Shown here: positions 7,672 through 16,813 of the stretch, in pieces
Numbering within the stretch: the first letter of the stretch is position 1
How the letters are laid out: the number at the start of each line of letters is the position of its first letter
Assembly (NCBI RefSeq): GCF_002843305.1
Contig: NZ_PGSG01000114.1
Span: 26,639 to 90,638 of the forward strand
Origin: Streptomyces barkulensis
GTDB lineage: Bacteria; Actinomycetota; Actinomycetes; Streptomycetales; Streptomycetaceae
Direction of reading: 5' to 3'
DNA: 64,000 nt
Made by a program: the position numbers and the translations under genes
Notes under the pieces: model-generated
Told to the model about the DNA's origin: nothing
The model's input: only the letters and a program-made list of their open reading frames with translations
The model's database searches: none

Positions 7672-7707
7672 AACGGCCCCCTACCGGTGGACCGGTGGGG
7701 GGCCGTT
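7672..7707 (-). terminator. Terminator of tRNA-Tyr
   Basis: aacggccccc (7672-7681) pairs with gggggccgtt (7698-7707), and the loop contains a further accggt repeat. It lies immediately downstream of tRNA-Tyr on the minus strand. Confidence 0.65.
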
Positions 7708-7716
7708 TCCCTCGTG

Positions 7717-7798
<82 letters not shown>

Positions 7799-7988
7799 TG
7801 GGATTGCCGCCTCGGGGGCGTTCGCTCCCTGGCAACGCGCACAACCATACCCGATGGTGGGGGGTGGTCCGCCACCTCGTTGTCCGGCGGTGGATCACCG
7901 CGGCGGATGACTAGGCTGACGGCGCGGACCGAGCCGGACCGGGCCGGACCGCACCCTGACGGATCTACGCACGAGGAGCCAATCCACG

Positions 7989-8477
7989 ATGGCCGACTCC
8001 AGTTTCGACATCGTCTCGAAGGTCGAGCGGCAGGAGGTCGACAACGCCCTCAACCAGGCAGCCAAGGAGATCTCCCAGCGCTTCGACTTCAAGGGCGTGG
8101 GGGCCTCCATCGCCTGGTCGGGCGAGAAGATCGAGATGCGGGCCAACTCCGAGGAGCGGGTCAAGGCCATCCTCGACATCTTCCAGACCAAGCTGGTCAA
8201 GCGGGGCATCTCCCTGAAGTCCCTGGACGCCGGGGAGCCCCAGGTGTCCGGCAAGGAGTACAAGCTCTTCGCGTCGATCCAGGAGGGCATCTCCCAGGAC
8301 AACGCCAAGAAGGTCGCGAAGATCATCCGCGACGAGGGCCCCAAGGGCGTCAAGGCCCAGGTGCAGGGTGACGAGCTGCGCGTCAGCCACAAGAGCCGGG
8401 ACGCCCTGCAGGAGGTCATCGCCCTGCTCAAGGGCAAGGACTTCGACTTCGCGATCCAGTTCACCAACTACCGCTGA
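7989..8477 (+). CDS. yajQ: YajQ-family nucleotide-binding protein
   Basis: Protein of 162 residues, the normal family length, with the characteristic opening MADSSFDIVSKVERQEVDNA, the NQAAKEISQRFDFKG block, and the ending FDFAIQFTNYR. The family folds as two ferredoxin-like domains and binds RNA or nucleotides; some members are cyclic-di-GMP effectors, but the role in Streptomyces is not established. ATG 7989 follows a GAGGAG site. A possible -10 (TAGGCT) is at 7912-7917. It is a single-gene unit closed by a strong hairpin. Confidence 0.93.
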   Translation: MADSSFDIVSKVERQEVDNALNQAAKEISQRFDFKGVGASIAWSGEKIEMRANSEERVKAILDIFQTKLVKRGISLKSLDAGEPQVSGKEYKLFASIQEGISQDNAKKVAKIIRDEGPKGVKAQVQGDELRVSHKSRDALQEVIALLKGKDFDFAIQFTNYR

Positions 8478-8505
8478 GCACGGGGCCGGCGGTGGGCGCC
8501 GGCCG

Positions 8506-8550
8506 AGGACGGAGGGGCACCCGCCGCCGGCGGGTGCCCCTCCGTCCTCC
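8506..8550 (+). terminator. Terminator after yajQ
   Basis: Perfect 21-bp stem (8506-8526 with 8530-8550) and a 3-base loop, 28 bases after the yajQ stop. Confidence 0.85.
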
Positions 8551-8650
8551 GTCCTCCGCGGCGGTGGGGAAGGCGCCCGGAAGGTTGGCGGCACCGCGCG
8601 TCGGGCACCCGGACACGGAATCTTCCACGCGTACGGGCCCAGGAGGACGT

Positions 8651-9043
8651 ATGGGAAAGAAGACCGGGCGGGCCACTCTGCCGGCCGCGTTGCTGTGCGG
8701 CGCGTTTCTGCTCTCGGGCTGCGGGGACGGCGGCACCGGGGAGGAGATCTCCGGGACCCTCGCCCGCAACAGTGCGGCCGAGGCCGGCGAACTCGCCTTC
8801 GACCAGGCCGGGAACGAGATCGACGGCGACCTCGCCTGCACCGACGAGGGCACCGGGGAGGATCTGAGGGTCACCTGCGAGGGCACCACCGTGGACGGCG
8901 GGGAGGCCCGGATGGTGGCCGACGCCGGCAGCGACCCCCGGATCGAGACGGAGGGCGGCGTCACGCTCGAGGGCTTCACGGTCGTCGGCACGGTGGACGG
9001 CGAGGAGGTCTTCCGGCAGGACTGCATCGGCGTCGGCTGCTGA
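8651..9043 (+). CDS. Hypothetical lipoprotein
   Basis: Protein of 130 residues. A short basic start (MGKKTGR) and hydrophobic stretch lead to the lipobox LLSGC at residues 20-24, so it should be acylated at the Cys and anchored on the outer face of the membrane. The mature part is acidic and Gly-rich, with four cysteines besides the lipid-bearing one; the last two are in DCIGVGC at the end, so disulfides are possible. I recognise no family. ATG 8651 is decided by the AGGAGG six bases upstream; reading frame extends further upstream but into the yajQ terminator. Confidence 0.75.
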   Translation: MGKKTGRATLPAALLCGAFLLSGCGDGGTGEEISGTLARNSAAEAGELAFDQAGNEIDGDLACTDEGTGEDLRVTCEGTTVDGGEARMVADAGSDPRIETEGGVTLEGFTVVGTVDGEEVFRQDCIGVGC

Positions 9044-9051
9044 CCTCGGTG

Positions 9052-9098
9052 CGGCGGGCCCCTCCCGGCGACTCGCTCCCGGCGGGCCCCTCCCGGCG
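9052..9098. repeat. Direct repeat of 19 bp
   Basis: cggcgggcccctcccggcg occurs at 9052-9070 and again at 9080-9098, between the lipoprotein stop and the nuclease start. Each copy can also fold on itself. It may act as a terminator or be a duplication without function. Confidence 0.5.
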
Positions 9099-9182
9099 GC
9101 CCGTTGAAAACGGGGAGGCGGGGCAGACGGCAGTAGCGAGCAGTGATGTTCCACGCCGAACCGCCAGGGGGGATCAGCACCG

Positions 9183-10115
9183 ATGGCCATATCCGCGCGC
9201 CGGAGGCGTACGCCGGACGGCAGGCCCGTCTTCGACCTGCGTGTGACGGCCCTGGCCTTCGTGCTGGCCGCCGTCGTCCTGCTGGGTGTGTGGTTCGCCG
9301 GGCGGGTGGTGCTGGAGGCGGCCGGGCGGCATCCGGTCGCGGCGGTGGCCGTCTGCCTGATCGCCGTGCCGGCCGCCGTGGCCGGTCTGCGCGGCGGGCG
9401 CCGCTTCCGGGCGTCCAGGGCCGCGCGGCGGGCCGCCACGGTCCTGACCGAGGCGGCCGAGACAGCGCTGGACACGCTGGAGGAGGAGGTCCCGGGCGAC
9501 GGGCCGGAGAGCGGTGAGCACGCGGAGCGTCCCGGACCGGTGGAGGGATCGGAGGCCGTCCGGTACGCGGAACCGGCCGGGGCCGGGACCGCCACGGCCC
9601 GCTCCGACTGTCCCGACCGTCCCGGCCGCCCGGATTACGAGGCCATGGAGGCGGAGGAGTTCGAGCAGGCGGTCGCGGCCCTGTGCGAGCGGGACGGCTG
9701 CCGGGACGTGGAGGTCGTCGGCGGCGCGGGCGACCTCGGCGCCGATGTCGTCGCCACCGCCCCGGACGGGTGGCGTGTGGTCATCCAGTGCAAGCGCTAC
9801 AGCGACACCAACAAGGTCGGCTCGCAGGACGTGCAGCGCTTCGGCGGCACCTGCTACACCGTCCACGAGGCCCAGGTGGCGGCCGTGGTCACCACCGGCG
9901 ACTTCACCGCGCCCGCCGCCGAGTACGCACGGCAGTGCGGCATCCTGTGCTTCGACCGGCACGCGCTGGCCGCCTGGAGCGACGGCACCGGACCGGCCCC
10001 CTGGGAGGGCGCGGGCGAGCCGCCGGCCGGGGCGGATCCGTACGGCGGGCGGCGCGAGGGCCCGCACGAGGGCGTGTACGACGGTCTGCACGACGAGGGG
10101 ACCGCCCGGTCCTGA
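9183..10115 (+). CDS. Membrane-anchored Mrr-type restriction endonuclease
   Basis: Protein of 310 residues. Two hydrophobic segments (about residues 20-42 and 48-70) form an N-terminal hairpin anchor, an acidic linker of ~70 residues follows, and residues ~155-265 carry an Mrr_cat nuclease fold of the PD-(D/E)xK superfamily. The visible core is an acidic EEFEQAVAALCERDG helix, GADVVA with the metal-binding Asp, and VVIQCKRYS with the Q-x-K catalytic pair. Mrr proteins cut foreign or methylated DNA; the membrane-anchored form is common in actinobacteria and is not well characterised. ATG 9183 follows a GGGGGG stretch. There is no methyltransferase or specificity gene nearby. It converges on yccF. 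Confidence 0.8.
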   Translation: MAISARRRRTPDGRPVFDLRVTALAFVLAAVVLLGVWFAGRVVLEAAGRHPVAAVAVCLIAVPAAVAGLRGGRRFRASRAARRAATVLTEAAETALDTLEEEVPGDGPESGEHAERPGPVEGSEAVRYAEPAGAGTATARSDCPDRPGRPDYEAMEAEEFEQAVAALCERDGCRDVEVVGGAGDLGADVVATAPDGWRVVIQCKRYSDTNKVGSQDVQRFGGTCYTVHEAQVAAVVTTGDFTAPAAEYARQCGILCFDRHALAAWSDGTGPAPWEGAGEPPAGADPYGGRREGPHEGVYDGLHDEGTARS

Positions 10116-10133
10116 GAGGCCTCCGGGACCTTC

Positions 10134-10151
10134 GACGCCCGGTGGGGCGTC
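10134..10151. terminator. Hairpin between converging nuclease and yccF genes
   Basis: gacgccc (10134-10140) pairs with gggcgtc (10145-10151), loop ggtg. It ends at the base before the yccF stop codon and could serve both genes. Confidence 0.5.
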
Positions 10152-10565
10152 CTAACGGGGAGCCGCGTTCCAGCGGTACGACGGGTACGCGGCGTCGCTG
10201 CGGACGATCTCACGGCCCAGCGGCATCAGGGAGACCGGAATCATCTTGAAGTGGGCGATGCCGAACGGGATGCCGATGATCGTCAGGAAGAAGCCGATGC
10301 CCGCGGCTATGTGTCCCAGGGTGAGCCATATCCCGGCGAAGACCAGCCAGACGATGTTGCCCGCGGCGGAGGCCGCGCCCGCGCCGGGCCGCTGGACGAC
10401 GGTGTACCCGAAGGGCCACAGGGCGTAGACGGCGATCCGGAAGCAGGCGATGCCCCACGGGATCGTGACGATCAGCAGGAAGCAGATCAGACCGGCGACC
10501 ACGTACCCCAGGGCCAGCCAGAGGCCGGAGAAGACCAGCCACAGGATGTTGAGGAGCGTCCTCAC
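10152..10565 (-). CDS. YccF domain-containing inner membrane protein
   Basis: Protein of 137 residues with two tandem YccF units. NILWLVFSGLWLALGY near residue 6 recurs as NIVWLVFAGIWLTLGH near residue 70, each followed by a Phe/Ile-rich helix and an IPWGIACF or IPFGIAHF turn. It is an integral membrane protein of unknown function. The GTG start at 10565 overlaps the htpX stop in a GTGA arrangement, so it is co-translated with the protease and may act in the same membrane-quality process, although this is only inferred from the overlap. Confidence 0.85.
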   Translation of the reverse strand: MRTLLNILWLVFSGLWLALGYVVAGLICFLLIVTIPWGIACFRIAVYALWPFGYTVVQRPGAGAASAAGNIVWLVFAGIWLTLGHIAAGIGFFLTIIGIPFGIAHFKMIPVSLMPLGREIVRSDAAYPSYRWNAAPR

Positions 10566-11425
10566 AGCCGCCTCCCGGCCATGCGCTCCAGCCGGGCGAT
10601 GCGCTCGGCCATCGGGGGATGGGTGGAGAACATCCTGGACAGGCCGTCTCCGGGACGGAAGGGATTGGCGATCATCATGTGGCTCGCGGTCTCCAGCCGG
10701 GGCTCGGGGGGCAGGGGGAGCTGCTTGGTGCCGGCCTCCAGCTTGGCCAGGGCCGAGGCCAGGGCCAGCGGGTCGCCGGTGAGCTGGGAGCCGGAGGCGT
10801 CCGCCTCGTACTCCCGGGAGCGGCTGACCGCGAGCCTGATCAGGGACGCGGCGAGCGGACCGAGCAGCATGATCAGCAGCATCCCGGCCAGACCGGGGCC
10901 CTCCTCGTCGTCCGAGCGGCCGATCGGGATCAGCCAGGCGAAGTTGACCAGGAACATCACCACCGAGGCCAGTGCGCCCGCGACGGAGGCGATGAGGATG
11001 TCGCGGTTGTAGACGTGGCTCAGCTCGTGCCCGAGGACGGCGCGCAGCTCACGCTCGTCCAGGATGCGCAGGATGCCGTCGGTGCAGCAGACGGCGGCGT
11101 TGCGCGGGTTGCGGCCGGTGGCGAACGCGTTGGGCGCCTGGGTGGGTGAGATGTACAGGCGGGGCATGGGCCGGCGGGCGGCCGTGGACAGCTCGCGGAC
11201 CGTCCGGTACAGGCCCGGGGCCTCGAACTCGCTGACCGGGCGGGCTCTCATGGCTCGCAGGGCGAGCTTGTCGCTGTTCCAGTAGGCGTAGGCGTTGGTG
11301 CCCAGTGCCAGGACGACCGCGACGACCAGCCCGGTGCGGCCGAAGAAACCGCCGATGACGATGATGAGTGCGGACAGGCCCCCGAGTAGCAGGGCGGTCT
11401 TCAGCCCGTTGTGCCGGCGGTGCAC
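10562..11425 (-). CDS. htpX: Membrane zinc metalloprotease HtpX
   Basis: M48-family integral membrane protease of 287 residues that degrades damaged membrane proteins. Two N-terminal membrane spans (about residues 8-48) precede the zinc motif HELSH at residues 133-137. Two more hydrophobic segments lie at about 145-200, and SREYEADASG supplies the third zinc ligand (Glu). The start GTG 11425 has GGAGGG upstream. The gene overlaps yccF by four bases. It is transcribed in the same direction as nuo2, which ends 145 bases upstream. Confidence 0.92.
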   Translation of the reverse strand: MHRRHNGLKTALLLGGLSALIIVIGGFFGRTGLVVAVVLALGTNAYAYWNSDKLALRAMRARPVSEFEAPGLYRTVRELSTAARRPMPRLYISPTQAPNAFATGRNPRNAAVCCTDGILRILDERELRAVLGHELSHVYNRDILIASVAGALASVVMFLVNFAWLIPIGRSDDEEGPGLAGMLLIMLLGPLAASLIRLAVSRSREYEADASGSQLTGDPLALASALAKLEAGTKQLPLPPEPRLETASHMMIANPFRPGDGLSRMFSTHPPMAERIARLERMAGRRL

Positions 11426-11570
11426 GGTACGCCCTCCAGGTGGTGCGGCAGGGGGGATCCCCCGTGTGGCCCTTCGTTGCGGCGGTGCCTCCGTCCGAAG
11501 GCGGATTCGTGGACCCTTCCTGTGAGGTCAACGCCATGTGAAGGCGCCGGGTTCCCGGGCCGCCCCCCGT

Positions 11571-13097
11571 CTAAAGCAGCACGTCGGCGGCGAAGCGCAG
11601 GGCGAGCTGGGGAGCACCCGAAAGGCCGACGGCGAGCAGCCCCGTCAGGGCGATCGCGGCCGTGAGCGGCGCGGCGACGCGCACGCGCGCGTGTGCGGCG
11701 GGCGCGTGTACGGGGGCCCGGAAGATCTGCGCCGTCCACGCCAGGTAGTAGTACAGGGCGATCACGACGTTCACCGCCATCACCGCCGCGAGCCAGCCCA
11801 GTCCCGCGTCCACGGCCGTGGAGAGGACCGCGACCTTGGCGAACAGGCCGATGATCCCCGGCGGCAGCCCGGCCAGGCAGAGCAGGAAGAAGGCCAGGGC
11901 CAGGGCGGCCAGGGGGTGGGCGGCGTACAGGCCGCGGTAGTCGGTGATCCGGTTGGCTGCGGCGCTCCGGCCGACATGGGCGGCCACGGCGAAGGCCCCG
12001 AGGTTCACGGCGGCGTACATCAGGGCGTACGCGACGGTCGCGCCGACGGCCCGCCCCGGCTCGGCGGCGTACGCCGCCGCGGCGATGGGCACCAGCAGGT
12101 AGCCGGCCTGGCCGACGGAGGACCACGCCAGCAGCCGTACCGCGCTGTGCGGGCGCTCCGGGCGCTGCCGCAGGGCGGCCACGTTGCCCCCGGTCATGGT
12201 GAGGGCGGCCAGGACGGCGAGCGCCGGTCCCCAGACGTGGCCGTAGGAGGGGAAGGCCTCGACGGTCACCAGGATCAGCCCGGAGAAGCCGACCGCCTTG
12301 CCGATCACCGAAAGGTAGGCGGCCACCGGCAAGGGGGCGCCCACGTAGGTGTCCGGCACCCAGGAGTGGAAGGGGACGGCCGCGGTCTTGAACGCGAAGC
12401 CGACGAGGGTGAGGGCGACTCCGGTGGCGGCCAGGGTCTCCAGGCCGGGGGCGGTCTCGCGCAGCCCTTCGGCGACCCGGTCCAGGTGCAGGGAGCCGGT
12501 CGCGGCGTAGACGAAGCTGACGCCCATCAGGCTGACGGCGGTGGCGGTGACCGAGGAGAGGAAGAACTTCAGGGCCGCCTCGGAGGAGCGTCCGTCCGCG
12601 CGGCGCAGTCCGACCAGGGCGAAGGACGGCAGGGATGCGACCTCCAGCGCCACGATCAGGGTCGCCAGATCGCGGGCGGCGGGCAGCAGCGCCGCTCCCG
12701 CGGCGGAGGCCAGCAGCAGGAACCAGTACTCGCCGCCCGGCAGCGCGTCGTCCCGTACGGCCGTCATCGACAGCAGGGCGGCGATCAGGGCGGCGCCCAG
12801 CACCAGGAACTGGACGGCCAGAGTGAACGGGTCGGCGACGTAGGAGCACACCGCCGGGTCGGCGGTGAGGCAGAAGGTGGTGCGGTCGCCGTCCAGGAGG
12901 GGCAGCAGAGCGAGCGCGGCGAGCGCGAGGACGGCGACGGCGACCGGGCCGAGCAGCGGCTTGCGGCGCTCGGGCAGGAACAGGTCGGCGACCAGGACGG
13001 CCAGCGCGCCCAGTGCGGCGAGGGCGGGCGGGGCGATGGCGATCCAGTCGACGGACTGGACGACCGACCGGACGGGGTCCTGGGCGAGCGCGTTCAT
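11571..13097 (-). CDS. nuoN2: NADH-quinone oxidoreductase subunit N, second copy
   Basis: Antiporter-like membrane subunit of the reduced second complex I, 508 residues, with about 14 hydrophobic segments. The conserved transmembrane lysine/glutamate pattern includes FKTAAVPFHSWVPDTYVGAP and LLAWSSVGQAGYLLVP. It should form part of the proton-pumping arm. ATG 13097 overlaps the stop of nuoM2 (ATGA). It is the last gene of the operon. It is distinct from the nuoN at 36965-38599. Confidence 0.9.
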   Translation of the reverse strand: MNALAQDPVRSVVQSVDWIAIAPPALAALGALAVLVADLFLPERRKPLLGPVAVAVLALAALALLPLLDGDRTTFCLTADPAVCSYVADPFTLAVQFLVLGAALIAALLSMTAVRDDALPGGEYWFLLLASAAGAALLPAARDLATLIVALEVASLPSFALVGLRRADGRSSEAALKFFLSSVTATAVSLMGVSFVYAATGSLHLDRVAEGLRETAPGLETLAATGVALTLVGFAFKTAAVPFHSWVPDTYVGAPLPVAAYLSVIGKAVGFSGLILVTVEAFPSYGHVWGPALAVLAALTMTGGNVAALRQRPERPHSAVRLLAWSSVGQAGYLLVPIAAAAYAAEPGRAVGATVAYALMYAAVNLGAFAVAAHVGRSAAANRITDYRGLYAAHPLAALALAFFLLCLAGLPPGIIGLFAKVAVLSTAVDAGLGWLAAVMAVNVVIALYYYLAWTAQIFRAPVHAPAAHARVRVAAPLTAAIALTGLLAVGLSGAPQLALRFAADVLL

Positions 13098-14749
13098 CGG
13101 CTGACTCCCGGCAGGAGGTTCTGCACGGCCGGATCGGTGAGCCCCAGGAGGATCGCGGGCCACAGTCCGGCCAGGACGGTGAGGACGACGAGCGGGATCC
13201 AGGCGGCGAACTCGTGGCCGCGTACGTCCGGCAGGGTCGCGCCCGGGGCGGGGACGGCGCCCGGGGCGGAGGCGGTGCCCGGGGCGGAGGCGGCACCCGG
13301 GGTGGAGGGCGACCCCATGCAGACCCGGCGCACGACCACCAGCAGATAGGCGGCGGTCAGCAGGGTGCCGAGGGCCGCGAGGGCCATGAAGACCAGGTAC
13401 GCGGGCCGGCTGAGCCCGTCGGCGGGGTGGTACGCGCCGAGCAGCGCGAGCATCTCGCCCCAGAAGCCGGCCAGTCCGGGCAGGCCGAGGGAGGCGACGG
13501 CGGCGAAGGCGAGCAGCCCGCCGAGCCGGGGGGCGCGCCCGTACAACGCCGCGCCCCCGTCGTCCTTTCCTGCGCCGTCGAGTGCGAGGCGGTCCAGGTC
13601 GGTGGTGCCGGTGCGGTCCTTGACCGCACCGGCGAGGAAGAACAGCAGTCCGGTGATGAGGCCGTGGGCGATGTTGGCGAACAGCGCGCCGTTGACGCCG
13701 GTGCGGGTGAGGGTGGCGACGCCCAGCAGCACGAAGCCCATGTGGCCCACCGAGGAGTAGGCGATGAGGCGCTTGAGGTCGCCCCTGGCTCCGGGAAGGG
13801 CCAGCGCCAGGCAGGCCAGCGATCCGTAGACGATGCCGGTGACCGCGAAGGCCGCCAGATACGGCGCGAGGGTGTGGATGCCGTCGGGGACGACCGGCAG
13901 GACGATCCGGACGAAGCCGTAGGTGCCCATCTTCAGCAGGACGCCCGCCAGCAGCACCGAGCCGACGGTCGGGGCGGCGGTGTGGGCGTCCGGGAGCCAG
14001 CTGTGCAGCGGCCACATCGGCGTCTTGACGGCCAGGCCGGTGCCGATGGCGAGGGCGGCCACGACCTGGGTGGTGTGGGTCAGCCCCCGGCCACCGTCCT
14101 CGGCGAGCACCGTCATGTCGAACGTCGGGCCACCCTCGGCGCCCAGTCCGACCAGCAGCAGGCCCAGCAGCATCACCACGGAGCCGAGCAGGGTGTAGAG
14201 GACGAACTTCCACGCGGCCCGCTCCCGCCCCGCGCCGCCCCAGCGTGCGATGAGGAAGTACATCGGGATCAGGACCGTCTCGAAGGCCAGGAAGAACAGC
14301 ATCAGGTCCAGCACGGCGAAGGTCGCCAGGGTGCCGGCCTCCAGCAGGAGCACGAGCGCGACGAACGCCTGCGGGCGCGGGCCCTCGGGGGGCCGGTGGT
14401 AGCTGTACAGGGCGCACAGGAAGGTCAGCAGCGCCGTCAGGACGAGCAGGGGCAGTGAGACGCCGTCGGTGCCCAGGTGGACACGGACGCCGAGCGCCGG
14501 GATCCAGGCGATGTCGGTCTCGGCCTGCACCGTGCCGGGCCGGTCGTGGTCGAAGCCGAGCGCGAGCACCGCGGTGGCGGCCAGCACGGCGCCGGTGACG
14601 GTGACCCCGTGGCGCAGCACGGCCTGCTCGGGACTCCTGCCCCGCAGCCCGGGCGGGGCCGGCAGCAGGGCGGCGGCCGCGCCGAGCAGAGGCAGGACGA
14701 CGACGGCCGCCAGGAGCAGCCGCATCGCGGTGTCGTTCAGGGGGATCAC
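13094..14749 (-). CDS. nuoM2: NADH-quinone oxidoreductase subunit M, second copy
   Basis: Antiporter-like proton-pumping subunit of 551 residues. WLPDAHTAAPTVGSVLLAG and LIAYSSVGHMGFVLLG are the hallmark segments of the NuoM/MrpD family. An extra-membrane loop near residue 490 is expanded by a Pro/Gly/Ala repeat (STPGAASAPGTASAPGAVP) encoded by ~18-bp repeats at 13240-13306. GTG 14749 is three bases after the nuoL2 stop and has GGAG upstream. The stop overlaps nuoN2. Confidence 0.9.
   Translation of the reverse strand: MIPLNDTAMRLLLAAVVVLPLLGAAAALLPAPPGLRGRSPEQAVLRHGVTVTGAVLAATAVLALGFDHDRPGTVQAETDIAWIPALGVRVHLGTDGVSLPLLVLTALLTFLCALYSYHRPPEGPRPQAFVALVLLLEAGTLATFAVLDLMLFFLAFETVLIPMYFLIARWGGAGRERAAWKFVLYTLLGSVVMLLGLLLVGLGAEGGPTFDMTVLAEDGGRGLTHTTQVVAALAIGTGLAVKTPMWPLHSWLPDAHTAAPTVGSVLLAGVLLKMGTYGFVRIVLPVVPDGIHTLAPYLAAFAVTGIVYGSLACLALALPGARGDLKRLIAYSSVGHMGFVLLGVATLTRTGVNGALFANIAHGLITGLLFFLAGAVKDRTGTTDLDRLALDGAGKDDGGAALYGRAPRLGGLLAFAAVASLGLPGLAGFWGEMLALLGAYHPADGLSRPAYLVFMALAALGTLLTAAYLLVVVRRVCMGSPSTPGAASAPGTASAPGAVPAPGATLPDVRGHEFAAWIPLVVLTVLAGLWPAILLGLTDPAVQNLLPGVSR
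13240..13306 (-). repeat. GC-rich tandem repeat inside nuoM2
   Basis: Imperfect tandem copies of a ~18-bp unit (gcccggggcggaggcggt), in frame, encode alternating Pro-Gly-Ala-Ser/Val residues in a loop of NuoM2. Confidence 0.6.
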
Positions 14750-14752
14750 TGG

Positions 14753-16813
14753 TCACGCTCCGGCGGCGACGAGGGCGGCGGCCACGGCCAGGACGAGGGA
14801 ACCGGCGAGCAGGAGGCCGAGATAGGTCTGCACGTTGCCGGTCTGGGCTCGGCGCACGGCCGCCCCCAGCAGCCGCGCGGTGCCTGTGGCGCCGCGCACG
14901 TAGGTGTCGACGACCTCGCGGTCCAGGAAGCGCACCAGCCGCGCCGCGGCCAGGACCGGGCGTACGGCGACGGCCGCGTAGAGGGCGTCGAGGTGGAAGC
15001 CGCGGGCGGCGTGGCGGTGCAGCGGGCCGAGCAGGAGCCGGCCCGGGTCGGCCGGGTCGTCGGCGGCGGCGATGTCGCCGTAGGCCGCCCGGTGGGTGGC
15101 GATGGCCTCGGCCTCGGAGACCGCCGGCTCGGCTTCCGGGTGGGCGGCGACGGCACCGAGCGGGGCACGGGCGGCGGCGGTGGCGGTGCTGTGCCGCCAG
15201 GCCGCGTACATCACCACGATGCCGGCGGCGGCCAGGCCGGTGCCCAGGACGGAGGTGGTGAGGGTGGGGGCCAGCGAGCGGCCGTCGAACCAGTCGGGCA
15301 GGGCGCCGTAGAGCAGTCCGACGGCGATGGTCGGCCCGGCCAGCGCCCACAGCACCGCGTTCATGACGACCGGTTGTCCGGCGCGGTCGGGCTGTCCGGC
15401 GCGGTCGGGTGCGGTGTTCTCGCCGGGCGCGGCGAAGCCGCGGCCGTGGAAGGCCAGCAGCCACAGCCGGGTGGCGTACGCGGCGGTGAGCGCGGCGGTC
15501 AGCAACCCGGCGAGCAGGACCGTCCAGCCCACGGCGGCGGGAACGGCGTGGGCGGCCCCGCCGGCAGGGTCGAGGGCGGCGTGCTCGGCCGCGGCGAGGA
15601 CGGCCTCCTTGGAGAAGAAACCGGCGAAGGGTGGCACGGCGGCCAGCGCCAGCAGGGCGACGGTCATCGTCCAGTAGGCGTCCGGCGCCCGCCTGCCCAG
15701 ACCGCCGGTGCGGGACATCGCGGCCAGGGAGTTGGTGCCGGCCGCGTGAATGAGCACGCCCGCGGCGAGGAAGAGCAGCGCCTTGAACACGCCGTGGGAG
15801 ATGAGGTGGAAGACGGCCGCGCCGCGGTCGGCGACGGCCAGGGCGCCGGTCATGTAGCCGAGCTGGCCGACGGTGGAGTAGGCCAGGACCCGCTTGACGT
15901 CGTCCTGGGCGAGGGCGGCGAGCGCCGAGCCGACCATGGTGACCGCCGCCATCGCGGCCAGGACGGCGAGCGCGGCGGCGGAGGAGGTGAAGACGGGCAG
16001 CAGCCGCGCGACGAAGTACACCCCGGCCGCGACCATGGTGGCGGCGTGGATCAGCGCGGAGACCGGAGTCGGGCCCGCCATCGCGTCCGGCAGCCAGGTG
16101 TGCAGCGGGAACTGGGCGGACTTGCCCGCGACCCCCGCGAGCAGCAGCAGTGCGATGACGGTGGGGTGCTCCAGCTCGAAGCCGGACAGCGGGGAGGTCA
16201 GCCGGGTCACGATCGTGCTGATCCGGAAGGTGCCGGCCTGGGAGGCCAGCGCCAGGATGCCGATGACGAACGGCACGTCGCCGAGCTTGGTGACGAGGAA
16301 CGCCTTGAGGGAGGCGGAGCGCGCGGCGGCCGTCTCCCAGTAGTGGCCGACCAGGAAGTACGAGCAGATGCCCATGACCTCCCAGCCGACCAGCAGCACG
16401 ATCAGGTCGTCGCTGTAGACGACCAGCAGCATCGCGGCCGTGAAGAGGGAGACCAGCGCGGCGTAGGAGGGGTAGCGCGGGTCGTCGCGCAGATAGCCGG
16501 TGGAGTAGATCTGCACACAGGACGCGACGGCGGCGACCAGGACGGCCACGAGGACGGCGAAGCCGTCGAGGTGGAGGGCGAGCTCGACGGGGAGGGCGTC
16601 GTCGCCGGTGGGGGTCAGCCGGGTCGCGCCGGTCAGGGCGCCCTCCCCGCCCTGGCGTACGGCGACGGCCGCGGCGAGGACGGCGGAGGTGAGGGTGGGC
16701 AGGACGGCCAGGGGGCGGACGTAGGCGGGGGCGCGGCGGCCGAGGAGGAGCCCGGCGAGGGCGCCGAGGAAGGGCAGCAGTGGGACGAGGACGGCGAGGG
16801 TCGTGGTGCTCAC
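14753..16813 (-). CDS. nuoL2: NADH-quinone oxidoreductase subunit L, second copy
   Basis: Largest antiporter-like subunit, 686 residues, with about 16 hydrophobic segments and the long C-terminal lateral helix region expected of NuoL. Conserved blocks are VGWEVMGICSYFLVGHYW, QFPLHTWLPDAMAGPTPVSA, VLAYSTVGQLGYMTGAL and LFFLAAGVLIHAAGTN. It forms the distal end of the proton-pumping arm. GTG 16813 overlaps the nuoK2 stop by GTGA. Confidence 0.92.
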   Translation of the reverse strand: MSTTTLAVLVPLLPFLGALAGLLLGRRAPAYVRPLAVLPTLTSAVLAAAVAVRQGGEGALTGATRLTPTGDDALPVELALHLDGFAVLVAVLVAAVASCVQIYSTGYLRDDPRYPSYAALVSLFTAAMLLVVYSDDLIVLLVGWEVMGICSYFLVGHYWETAAARSASLKAFLVTKLGDVPFVIGILALASQAGTFRISTIVTRLTSPLSGFELEHPTVIALLLLAGVAGKSAQFPLHTWLPDAMAGPTPVSALIHAATMVAAGVYFVARLLPVFTSSAAALAVLAAMAAVTMVGSALAALAQDDVKRVLAYSTVGQLGYMTGALAVADRGAAVFHLISHGVFKALLFLAAGVLIHAAGTNSLAAMSRTGGLGRRAPDAYWTMTVALLALAAVPPFAGFFSKEAVLAAAEHAALDPAGGAAHAVPAAVGWTVLLAGLLTAALTAAYATRLWLLAFHGRGFAAPGENTAPDRAGQPDRAGQPVVMNAVLWALAGPTIAVGLLYGALPDWFDGRSLAPTLTTSVLGTGLAAAGIVVMYAAWRHSTATAAARAPLGAVAAHPEAEPAVSEAEAIATHRAAYGDIAAADDPADPGRLLLGPLHRHAARGFHLDALYAAVAVRPVLAAARLVRFLDREVVDTYVRGATGTARLLGAAVRRAQTGNVQTYLGLLLAGSLVLAVAAALVAAGA

